Origin: Saururus chinensis
Lineage: Eukaryota; Streptophyta; Magnoliopsida; Piperales; Saururaceae
Direction of reading: 5' to 3'
DNA length: 64,000 nt
Assembly (NCBI GenBank): GCA_035235625.1
Contig: CP141141.1
Span: forward strand, 15,187,968-15,251,967
In this document: piece by piece, positions 24,784 through 37,400 of the stretch
How the letters are laid out: each line of letters starts with the position of its first letter
Position numbering within the stretch: the stretch's first letter is position 1
Made by a program: the position numbers and the translations under genes
The notes under the pieces: model-generated
The model's database searches: none
The model's input: the letters and a program-made list of their open reading frames with translations, nothing else
What the model was told of the DNA's origin: nothing

Positions 24784-25325
24784 TATATAAAGCAAATGTT
24801 GTTGCATATCTAGTAGCTAATTTTCTTTTGATAATTACTCTTGTTTCTTGATTAAAACCCTCCTCTTTAGCTCCAAGATGTATTTGTTGATGTTTTTGGT
24901 CATGTACTTATTCTTGAATAATAAATATTTTCAATGCCAAAAACATTTCTATCGTTACATATCCTAGTTGTTGTAGGTACATTAGCAGGAATATAGATGT
25001 TGAGGGAGTGACCAAGTACGATCGCCAGATTGTGAAATTGACGGTTATCAAAGGAACCTCCTGTTTTGCATGTATGGTAACGATTTCATCATGAGACTCA
25101 GCAGTTGGATTATATGTAAAGAGAGAGCTGTGTACAAATCAGCTAATATCAACACAGAAATTGCTTCATTCTCTCTCACAAATCTTCCTGTTTTTTATTT
25201 TATAGATAGATACATTCTTCCTTTTTCCCCCTATAAATTATGGAACTTATGACATGAAAGAAAAGCGTGAGAAGATATCAAAACCACAAGTTTGTTTAGT
25301 ATAGTTCGTTGCTTTATCATTATAT
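24784..25325. other. Interval between MULE end and LTR retrotransposon
   Basis: A/T-rich. No domain-bearing ORF, RNA gene or known repeat was recognised. Confidence 0.5.
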
Positions 25326-25659
25326 TGTGAACATCCTAGGGGCTGTCATTGGGGCCACGTGCTAAGGTAATTAGGGTTTTAATTATGTAATAAGGGCAAT
25401 TAGGTCAATAGATTAATTAGTGTATTAGTGATTTGTTTTAATTATGTTATTGGGCCTTAGGTGAGCCCATTAGTTAGCCTATTTATATGTAAGGGCTACG
25501 CCCTAATTGCGATTATGAATGGTTTATTATCTGTCTAATTATCTTCTCTTCTCCCCTGCCACTCCCTCCTGTCCGGCAGCCATGCTGCTCCCTCCTCCCT
25601 TTCCCGACTGTCTTGTGCCGTCACCTTCCTATTACCAGCCAACCAGGCTGTTGTGGACA
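25326..25659 (+). repeat. 5' LTR of the LARD-like element
   Basis: 334 bp, direct repeat of 28061-28401. Shared blocks include TTTTAATTATGTAATAA, GGGCAATTAGGTCAATA and CTAATTATCTTCTCTTCT. A possible TATA motif (TATTTATATGTAAGGGC) occurs near 25479. Confidence 0.9.
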
Positions 25660-25660
25660 T

Positions 25661-25672
25661 TGGTATCAGAGC
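25661..25672 (+). promoter_or_regulatory. Primer-binding site for initiator Met-tRNA
   Basis: TGGTATCAGAGC, the standard plant retrotransposon primer site complementary to the 3' end of initiator tRNA-Met, lies one base after the end of the 5' LTR. Confidence 0.93.
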
Positions 25673-25799
25673 AATCGATTCTTGGAATTATCGCCTTCGC
25701 TCTATCAACCGGTTTGCAGCAACAAATCCTCCTTCATCACTGAACTTGCCATCATCCCTCTCTTCGCCATCTCCACTTTGTCGAGAAGGGGAAGAAGCC

Positions 25800-25988
25800 G
25801 AAAGAATGAGCCATAGCAAGATGATGAATAGCGACTACTGCCATCTCTCTGGTGAGACGGATGGCTGCTTCTCCAGTCTCCTGGAACTCGCCATAGATGA
25901 CGATGAGGAAATTGTTAGGCGAACGCTTGATCGTGAACCATCTACAGTGGACAAGTTCGGCATCTGGTATGCACATTGTCATGGCAGA
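25800..25988 (+). pseudogene. Captured fragment resembling a CCCH zinc-finger/ankyrin protein N-terminus
   Basis: In the plus-strand ORF starting at 25653, residues 58-111 read MNSDYCHLSGETDGCFSS, LLELAIDDDEEIVRRTL, DREPSTVDKFGIWYAH. This matches the conserved start of plant tandem CCCH zinc-finger proteins with ankyrin repeats (FASLLELAANND, SIERDPS, VDE.GLWYG). Host genes would continue into ankyrin repeats (RTPLMVAATYGS); here the match stops after GIWYAHCHG. Order, spacing and the SLLELA and WY cores are kept, so it looks like an exon fragment picked up by the retroelement. I inferred this by reading, without alignment. Confidence 0.72.
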
Positions 25989-26154
25989 ATTGGTGGTTCT
26001 ACCAAGGGAAGGGTACTGGAACAATGTGGGCCAAAGACCATCCAGCCCCTTCCACCGACTGTCTTCTCTCCAAATCCGGCAATCACATTTGGTGGTAGGA
26101 AGAATCGCCACATCCAGCCTCCGGATGCTCGTCTAGTGTTCTGCAGCAACCTCT

Positions 26155-26493
26155 TCCCTCATGCTTACCTGATAAACCATCGGTTGCTAAGCTCTGCCAG
26201 GACTGCTGCCACTTCCTCCTTTAGACCTCTCCTGCTCTCTGGTTCTTCAGATTGGCACCACGTCTCAAATTGGAGGACAACACTTAGTCTCTGCACTCGG
26301 ATCAAGAATATGGCCTCTGTCATGGAATGGTTCACCCGAAAAATCGCCACCATGGCTTTTGAAAGTTTTCAAGAACATCTTGACAAGTCTCCCTAAGCCT
26401 GGCGGTGGTGAGTTTGGGAAATACTATAGCTTGCCCGCTCTCAATGACTCAAGGATTGATAGACTGCCATACACCATCAGGAATTTCCTTGTT
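26155..26493 (+). pseudogene. Captured 5' exon of mitochondrial aconitase (fragment, frameshifted)
   Basis: The first part (26160-26393) resembles the aconitase transit region: [47 protein letters not shown]. After a small frameshift near 26360-26395, the frame from 26359 reads [38 protein letters not shown]. Plant aconitases read [37 protein letters not shown]. The match covers the presequence and start of the mature enzyme, then ends at about 26493. The fragment is in the same orientation as the retroelement. The frameshift and the absence of the remaining ~90% of the enzyme rule out function. Confidence 0.88.
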
Positions 26494-28060
26494 AAACAGG
26501 GTGTCCCGGAGTCACAACACCCAGCACCGGAGATCCCAAGGGTGGGACTCAGCCCTGCTGGCATCTGGTCGGGTTGGCTTTCCTCCTGGGTAGGTTTCAA
26601 CTACGGAATTGTCATGGGCGAGCAATGGGTATGTGCATCCTTGCCACAGGAGTGGCCTGCACTCCCGTCATCGGTCCAATGTGCCTCCTCCACCGCAAGC
26701 ACCTCCATTATTTCCTTGCTCACTGACCTACTTCGATTCACCCTTGCTGCCTATCTTCTCTACCACAGGAGCAAGTTTCTCCTTTGCGAAGCTCCAAATA
26801 GCAATGGCGAACAAGTCCCAGACATTTTGTTTCACCTCGATCTGCCACAAGAAAAGGACCATCCTCCATAAATTGGGACTGGTACTGATACAAGGAGGAG
26901 GGAAGGACTGAGAAAGAGGCAAGATCTATTATCACCAAGCTTTGCGTCCCTCCCTTGCCATCACCAGCCTCTACTTTTCTAGATTGAACAAACTCTATGT
27001 TTCACAGGGACTGCGGCCTTCCAACACTCGGGGCCTTGGAAATGTCCACCATGGCTACCTCTCGGTGGCCCATCATCCTCCAGTGGCCACCCATCCAGCC
27101 ACCATCGCCATTGCAAGCTATAGCCGCCGGGATCTTCCTGCCTTCTGGTGAAACATTCTACTGCACAATTTTCGCCAAACATTGCTGACTGGACTATGGG
27201 CGCATCATCAGCACCACAAATCTATAGCGAATTGAACTCTTGGGCAGAAAATCTCGGTTGTGAGATACATGCGGATCTAGCTTGCTCCGAAATTTGCTCC
27301 TATTCTGAAATTTGCTCCAGCCATAATCTTCCTCCCAACCACCGCAAAAGCACATTTTTGGAAAGAGGGATATGTAGTGTGCCCGATCTCCATTGATTGG
27401 GACATTTTTTTGCTGAAAGTGGGACCGGGAAGTGCAATGAAGCCACTAACCGTGCCTGTGGCTTTCAACCTCTATTTGAGGCTTTATGCAGATCTTAAGC
27501 CAGTTTGGGTTAACTCATAGAAAGAATTTGTTGCACGTCTTTCATCAAGCCATATATTCCATATAAAAAGGGTATGCTCGGGTAATTCTTGCTCCATGCA
27601 TTCGATCCCTTCATGTTGGTCGATGGCTCACCCTACACCAACATCTCTAGTCGATTGTTGCACTTATTTGACCCTATTACTGCTGTTGTTTGATACCCTC
27701 TATGGGCAGTCTTGGGGTGCCCTGTAGCCCTATGGTGACCCCGCTTATTGGAGACTTGTGCAAGCACTCCACGTTGTCATGCACCCAACAAGTTTTGCCC
27801 ATTCCTTTGCTCTTCCGCCTCCTTCATCTTCCGTCTATACCACCAACCGTTATACCTTACCCTTATGTTCAGTTAACTGCACTTCTATCATGTTTGTGCT
27901 GGCTTATGCATGTGCTTTTGAGTAGTAACCCACTATCTTCAATCTATGTCTCTCATCTATGGTTCCAGACAGGCTGTTCATAGCGGAGCTATGGTAGGCC
28001 CAATGTTTGGAATTTTAGGTCATCTCGAGGACTAAGTGATACGGAAGCGTGGTAGAATGT
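26494..28060 (+). other. Remainder of the LARD-like interior
   Basis: Several overlapping ORFs of 60-170 codons occur, none with a domain I recognise. G/C content is above the surroundings in 26500-27200, which would fit additional captured host sequence of unknown origin. The segment ends with VHSGAMVGP and GHLED readings and a purine-rich tract before the 3' LTR. Confidence 0.5.
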
Positions 28061-28401
28061 TGTGAACATCCTAAGGGCTGCTACTGGGACCATGTGCTAG
28101 GGTAATTAAGGTTTTAATTATGTAATAAAGGCAATTAGGTCAATAAATTAATTAGGGTATTAGTGGTTTATTTTAATTATATTATTGGGCCTTAGTGTTA
28201 GTGAGCCTATTAGTTAGCCTATTTAAATATAAGGGCTACCCCCTAACTTAGATTATGAATAGTTTATTGTCTTTCTAATTATCTTCTCTTCTGCCCTACC
28301 TCTCCCTTCTGTCCGATAGTCATGCCACTCCTTCTTCCCTTTCCCGGCCATCTTATGCCATCACCTTCCCGTAATCAACCAGCCAAGCCGTGTTGTAAAC
28401 A
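28061..28401 (+). repeat. 3' LTR of the LARD-like element
   Basis: 341 bp, direct repeat of 25326-25659, starting TGTGAACATCCTAAGG and ending GTTGTAAACA. It differs from the 5' LTR by scattered substitutions and small indels. Confidence 0.9.
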
Positions 28402-29049
28402 TCAGTTCACAACACATTATCAGTGAACACAAATCTCCGGCCTTAATTTTGTCTATTAGAATGATACTAATACATGAGTTCCCAGACATTTTTTCCATTA
28501 CAACTCTAGGAATGTGTCGTCTTCTTTGCCTGAATAAACGCCAAACTACTGAAAGTACCGTGTATAACCCAAATTAAGTTGACACCTCTTTTGCTTTGGC
28601 TAAGACACCTAACCTTTGACAATACGTTCGTTACAAGAAACATAACGGGGTCATCAGGTCGATCTACTCTTGCTCGCAGCTTTTTATGGCAAATATTTCA
28701 TGTGAAACTAAGCGACATATTAAACACTTTATGTAGAGATTAGATAATAATTGTCTCAAGCACAATATTTTTGAGACGGAGAATGAAGAAGCTAAATATT
28801 GTTGTTTTATGAACAAAAATAACCCGTAAGACAATTGTATCGGTCCCAAAACATTAAGGGATCCCTCTCAGGATCACCCACCAAAAGGAATCCAGAAAGA
28901 GAACAGAAGACCATACGGAAAGCTGGTTTACAATTACCCCTCTCTATGCTATCGGTAATTCTTCTCTACATTTCTCTTGTAGATTCTCTCTTCCAAGACA
29001 AAAAATTGGAAGTAACTGCAAATTATGCCCAAGCGTGCAACAACGCTGC
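28402..29049 (-). other. 3' untranslated region and downstream flank of BiP
   Basis: Downstream of the BiP stop codon on the minus strand. No other gene was recognised. The transcript end could not be fixed; no canonical AATAAA was found in a convincing place. Confidence 0.5.
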
Positions 29050-32306
<3,257 letters not shown>

Positions 32307-32452
32307 GAAAACGAGCGAATCCCCCTCTTCCCTCTCTTCCTCAAATCTCCCACTTTCTCTCTCTAACCGGATGGAGAACGGAAAGCACACTCTTTCTCTG
32401 TCGCTGGAGCAACGGCGGTATGAACTGAACGCCGATCTCTGTCATCGGCCGG

Positions 32453-32460
32453 GTTTTATA
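32453..32460 (-). promoter_or_regulatory. TATA box of BiP
   Basis: TATAAAAC on the minus strand, about 150 bases upstream of the ATG and 58 bases downstream of the P-UPRE. This implies a 5' leader of about 120 nt. Confidence 0.75.
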
Positions 32461-32517
32461 GGCGGGCCGGCCGGGAGAATCGAAAGCATTGCGACTTGGG
32501 AGGAGCATGTCACAGGC

Positions 32518-32533
32518 GATGACGTGGACCAAT
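32518..32533 (-). promoter_or_regulatory. P-UPRE / ERSE-II stress element of BiP
   Basis: The minus strand reads ATTGGTCCACGTCATC, the exact 16-base plant unfolded-protein-response element described for BiP promoters. It contains ERSE-II (ATTGG-N-CCACG). In plants this class of site is bound by bZIP28/bZIP60 with NF-Y. A second CCAAT (32558-32562, plus strand) and a GATGACGTG motif (about 32641-32649) lie just upstream and may add to the response. Confidence 0.93.
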
Positions 32534-32699
32534 AGAACGCGAGGGCCATGTGTCTCCTCCAATCGGAGGCCCGATCCCGTTGGTGAAATCGTGGCCGTTA
32601 ATTATTGTCGGGTTTACGAAATCCTTCCTTTTGGGAATGAGATGACGTGTTCGGTTGAGAACGAAATGACGGAAATAGCCTCGTCATTGGCGTGGCGTT

Positions 32700-33430
32700 C
32701 TGGGAGCTTTCTGGAAGTTGGTTACGCGTATGGTGCCGTGAGACACAATCACAGCCGTTGGATGGTCGCCGACTTCTGCCAGACGTTGAGTTCCAAGGGA
32801 ACACAGAGGTTAAAGAGGGAAAATTGCTATTTTCACATAAAAAATTTACACAACTTTAATTGGTCGAAACAGGTGAGTCAACGTGAACCGGAAACAGTTT
32901 TTCACCGACACTGGCCACGAGGTAAATATGTTTATTTAATATTTAACGAGTTTAGATAATTTTTATTTATTTAAAAGAAACTAAATTGGGGTATGAGTTT
33001 GAGTTCACATGTTAAAATATTAATAAATATATATATATATATATATATTAAAATAATTTTATTAAATAATTTTTTGATAATAAACCTAGCGGGTAAGGTA
33101 TAAGTTAAGATGTATACCGCATATTAGTGTAAATATTACTCATACCATCATATATTAGCAAGCATGTGTACTATGTATTTAAGTAGCTAGATAAGTTACT
33201 CTAATGAGCATGGGCTAGCCCATTAAACATTAAAATTCCCTTCCAACTCAACCTGTTTCCTACCCACCCAAGAAGAAGTGAAAGCAGCGAGGGGAAGCCA
33301 CAAAGAACTCCACCCAGATAAGAGACCCAACTATCTGCAGCACATGACTTACGATTCCAAGTCTCAGGTATCAATTTCTCAAGGGGTTCGTTATCTTTTG
33401 GAGGACTGGTAAAGTAACTTTTCTTTTACG
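32700..33430. repeat. BiP upstream block, duplicated at 39690-40400
   Basis: Sequence upstream of BiP that recurs, diverged, at 39690-40400. Shared landmarks are GCCGTTGGATGGTC, GTGAGTCAACGTGAACCGG, GGGAAGCCACAAAGAACTCC and TTACGATTCCAA. A short (TA)n lies at about 33027-33050. No ORF of note. The part at 33250-33420 ends in CTCAG/GTATC and could be a non-coding leader exon of something else. Confidence 0.8.
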
Positions 33431-34042
33431 TTCATCTGGATTGCTTACTTATCCTCTGTGTATACCGCATCATGCACGTTAAATGGTCGATATGAGCACT
33501 TGTATGCATGGAACGATTGAGTTTCATGACCTAAGCAATTACAACCCTAAAGCTGGCAACTATTATCCTCGCTTCACCACATAGTTGTAGGTTCAACTTG
33601 AGACTAGAATAACTATTCTATGAGTACATATACATGCAATGACAAACATAAATTACACCTTCACTTGCCTCTTTTACACGGGTCATTCAATGTCAATAGA
33701 GAATATTCCTTGTGTTTAAGAAAAAGCTAAATGGGCCTTTGATTGGATTCAGTGGTATTCAGTAAGATCAGTTACCCTTCTCATATGAGTCTTCTCTATT
33801 TCTACTTCTATATATGTTGTAGGACATATAAAGACGTAATGCTTTGGTACAATATTAGTATTGTGAACATAGTGAGAAAGCTAATCGTTGGGGTTACTAT
33901 CAAGTGCCAACCATATTGATACTATACACCTTGTTCTTTTAAGTATGTTCCATACACAAAAAGTTCAAGATCCTGCAGCTTAAGTTTGCATCTTGTCATG
34001 AAACTTGTGTTCAGGTGCAGAATCTTACAACAACTATCAACA
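33431..34042. other. Interval between BiP upstream block and RNR2-like exon
   Basis: A/T-rich. No domain, RNA gene or repeat was recognised. An AG acceptor (TTCAG/GTGCAG at 34012-34015) begins the exon-like stretch that follows. Confidence 0.4.
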
Positions 34043-34116
34043 ATGGCAGATCTAAATCATTTACTCAAAAGACTTCTTGCCTTTTCATATGTTGAGGGAA
34101 TATTTTTCTCTACAAG
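34043..34116 (+). pseudogene. Isolated exon fragment resembling ribonucleotide reductase small subunit (R2)
   Basis: The plus strand reads LLKRLLAFSYVEGIFFST, close to the R2 helix motif FAERLVAFACVEGIFFSG. R2 supplies the tyrosyl radical for dNTP synthesis. The stretch is bounded by an AG acceptor at 34012-34014 and an exact AAG/GTACTT donor after 34116. No other R2 exon, and no iron ligand of the enzyme, was found nearby. I treat it as a captured or relic exon; chance similarity over ~18 residues is possible. Confidence 0.5.
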
Positions 34117-34245
34117 GTACTTACTACTTTTTTATCCATATACATCCTTTTCTGGTAAGCTCTTGTAAGGTCTATTTTTATTTTAAGTTTTAAGGTTTGT
34201 GGTTTTACTGAAATTAGAATTCCAACAGCTGATTCCATATCTACA

Positions 34246-34445
34246 TGATCTGAGGCGTGCCCCTGTTGCAAAATCAAATGGAAGATAGATTTTCAGTACT
34301 ACTAGTCTCAAACTTAGCACAGATATAGAGAGTGTAGATTAGACACTACCAAATTATTAATAAAGAATTGTCACAAACATTGGAGCAGTCGGAATTCCAG
34401 TAAGGTCGAATTTCGCAACTGCCTACAGTCCTTGGTTAGACTCCT
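34246..34445 (-). pseudogene. Second BiP copy: edge of exon 8, intron 7, exon 7
   Basis: Near-identical to 29537-29728: GATCTGAGGCGTGCCCCTG (exon 8 start), an intron with AAAATCAAATGGAAGATAG, then exon 7 with GGAATTCCAGTAAGGTCGAA and GCCTACAGTCCTTGG. The orientation is the same as the functional gene. Small indels and substitutions are present. The rest of exon 8 is missing at the left, and a foreign insertion starts just after 34445. The copy resumes at 39587. Confidence 0.93.
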
Positions 34446-37400
34446 TTGTGATAGAACTTACTGGAATTCCAGTAAGGTCGAATTTCAGAGACAGGTTTAT
34501 TTTATTGCACCGACGATAGAAAATTTAATGTTTTCGTTTACTGTACGTTGTTTTTTTTTTTGTTCACTGTTGTAACGATACTCACAGTTTCTGTCGTTGT
34601 GACTGGGCGGCTGCCAGACAGTTGTCTGACTACAGGCCGGAAGAGATGCGCCAGCCAGAGCTGCGGCCGTCAGGCAATGGGATTTGGCGGCGCTGACCGT
34701 TTCGGATTTGTTCGCATAGTCCGGTGACAGCCTAAAAAGTTTTTTTTTTATGCATGTGGCTTCTATTTTTCGGCCGCTGTGGCTTCCGGCCATCACCCCT
34801 GTCTCCGATCCTGCTAGGCACTGACCAGTGCTGCCTCCTTACCGTGTTTGGGCATTGGCTGGTACCGCCGCTGCACAAAGAGTCGCGATTTCCATTACAT
34901 GTTTTCCGGCTGCTTCTAATGTCGTTTTAGATTCGCTGCTGCCGGCCATTGTCATCTGTAATTGGGACCGGATCTGGAACTTCCGTCTTCAGCAAAACTT
35001 TTTTCGACCTGGCCCCCTGGCTGCTGGCGGGGTTGTGCACAGTCGCTGGGAGTTTTCTCCCTCACTGCATTTTTTGGTACAGCCCTTCCCGGCTTCCGCG
35101 ACCCGTTTCTCCACTAGAATTGGGATCCCCACCGTTGGGCGGCATGTTTTTCAGTTTCGTACACAGGCGGCCATCGTTGGATAATGGTGGACGACATCTT
35201 TCGCCAGAGCGGATTCTGACCTCTCGCCATGGCGAGAGGTAGAAGACGACCCGCGCAGGCGGGTCTTCTCGGACCGGCTCGCACGGGTCGGCCCTAACCC
35301 GCTCCATCGACCCACGGCTGGTGCGAGTCTATTCTGATCTACGCTTGGGCAAACGCGCGCTACGGGTCAGATTTTAACCCAGCCCAAACTGGGTCTGTAG
35401 ACCCGGTTTGGTCCATTCCGGGTCAATTAAAAAAAATTTAGAAAATTTTTAATTTTTTTTAGATTTATTTTTTATATATACTTATGATTGTATGTCTGCT
35501 ATAAATGTGTTTTTTTAATTATTATGATTAATGCTTTATTAAAGTTATGGGCCGGCTAGGGGATTATAGTACAATCGTATGTTTTATCAAATTTTTTTAA
35601 AAATTATTGAGCGCAAAACTTATGTAATTTTGAGAGAGAGTGTATATTATACCTATTGTAAGCGACACCAGAATTCAAGGACCATGTCGAGAAGCGGATG
35701 CAGTCATAAAAAATTAATGTATATCTTTTTTTTTATTTCAGAGGTTTATAGCTTCCAACTTGTACAATTTTTTTTAAGAGACCTAATAAGGACTTTGGAC
35801 TATATTTTTATTTGTGGTGTGTAGTGATGGAACCCCTGGCCGAGTCCCAAAAGCCTGATGACAAAATTGACATTAATGCGTAAGTCAATTTTGTATATGG
35901 ATATTTTTATGATTGTTTGATAATTAATTGTATTTATTTTGTTATTTGAAAAGGTGAATAGCACAAATTCATTTCTCACGTCTGTTGAGATGATTTAGGA
36001 ATGGCCAAAGCATCCGAAGTTATTCGTCAACATGTGAATCATATAGAATGTTACCATGGGGTACATAGATTCACATACATAAAAATATTGTGCTGTCATC
36101 AAATTCTGATTATGTGATAAAAATTGTCATTTGGCCCCAAAGGGTAGTTAGCGTTACATAATTAGGATAAAGTGGAAGGTTATATATTTTAACATGGGTA
36201 AATCTCTATGCCCAAAGGTGTGGGATTTTGCTATATTATTTTATGTATAACCCACTAGACTTATCATAGAGACAAAATAAACATTTGTTTTTATACGACT
36301 TAGTAAATCTGATACAAATTGCAACCTTGTCCAAATGGAGGTTTACAATTTTACTATATGATTTTAGCATTGACTATTTCATACTTATGTTATTGTTTCT
36401 TGCTCTATTTAATGTTTGCATGTATTTATTCTTTTATTGCAGTTTATCCGTCTTTTATTTTTGACCCTAATCAGCACCTTCCATTATTGTCTAAGGACAA
36501 TTTTACGGATTAGAAGGAAAAGATTATTTTACTGTTAGGGTGCATGGACTTCGATTTGGCGTTTGGTATGAATGTACCCACCACTCCTATGGAAAAGAGT
36601 ATGCCAAGTGAGGTAACATCTTTTGAAAAGTAGGAGCGGTCTAACCGCTTAAGCATGATACTCATGAAGTCTCACATAAATAAAAGCATTAGAGGATCCA
36701 TCCCGGAATGCGTTTAGTCCAAGAGCTTTTAAATGCTATTAAAGCTCAATTTAAGAGCTCTGATAAAGCCTTGGCTAACACCTTAATGTCCAAGTTGTCA
36801 TTTATGAGGCTAACAAATAACAAAGGGGTGAGAGAGCATATCATGTAGATGCGTGATTTTGCTAATCAGTTAAACAATATGAAAATAAAAATTAATAATA
36901 CTTTTTTGGTCCACATTATATTCTAAACTCCCTGCCTACACAAAATGGGCCATTCAAGATCTTTTATAACACACATAACACTCAGTGATCAATTAATGAC
37001 CTTCTGAGTATGTGTATTTAGGGAAGAGGGGAGACTTAAGCAAAAGAAGCTAGAAAGTGCCCATCTAGTTTCTCATAAAGGATAAAAGTAGGGTAATCAT
37101 GGTGCTTCAAAGAATAAAGCTGGTAAAGGTGTGCCAATGAAGTCTACTAGTATCACTAAGGAAACCAAATATTTTTTTCTGCAAGAAGAAAGGATACATG
37201 AAGAAACAATACCCTAGGTATCAGAAGTGGTTTGCCAAGAAAGAAGGTAATTTCATGTCATTAGTGTGTTATGAATCTAATTATATTGATTCTCATCATA
37301 ATAACACATAGTAGATTGACTCTAGTTCTACAATCCATGTTTCTACTGTCATGCAGGGGTTTCTCAATCTAAGGAAACCAAATGATGGGGAGCACAACAT

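Larger units (their letters stand above)
25326..28401 (+). mobile_element. Non-autonomous LTR retrotransposon (LARD-like) carrying host exon fragments
   Basis: Two directly repeated LTRs (25326-25659 and 28061-28401) both begin TGTGAACATCCTA and end in ACA. They bracket about 2.4 kb lacking any recognisable gag, protease, integrase, RT or RNase H. A primer-binding site abuts the 5' LTR, and a purine-rich tract lies just before the 3' LTR (about 28040-28057, with GATACGGAAGCG). The internal region carries plus-strand fragments resembling two unrelated host genes. The LTRs differ at many positions, so insertion is not recent. The flanking 5-mers (TATAT and TCAGT) do not match, so no target duplication is seen. 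Confidence 0.87.
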
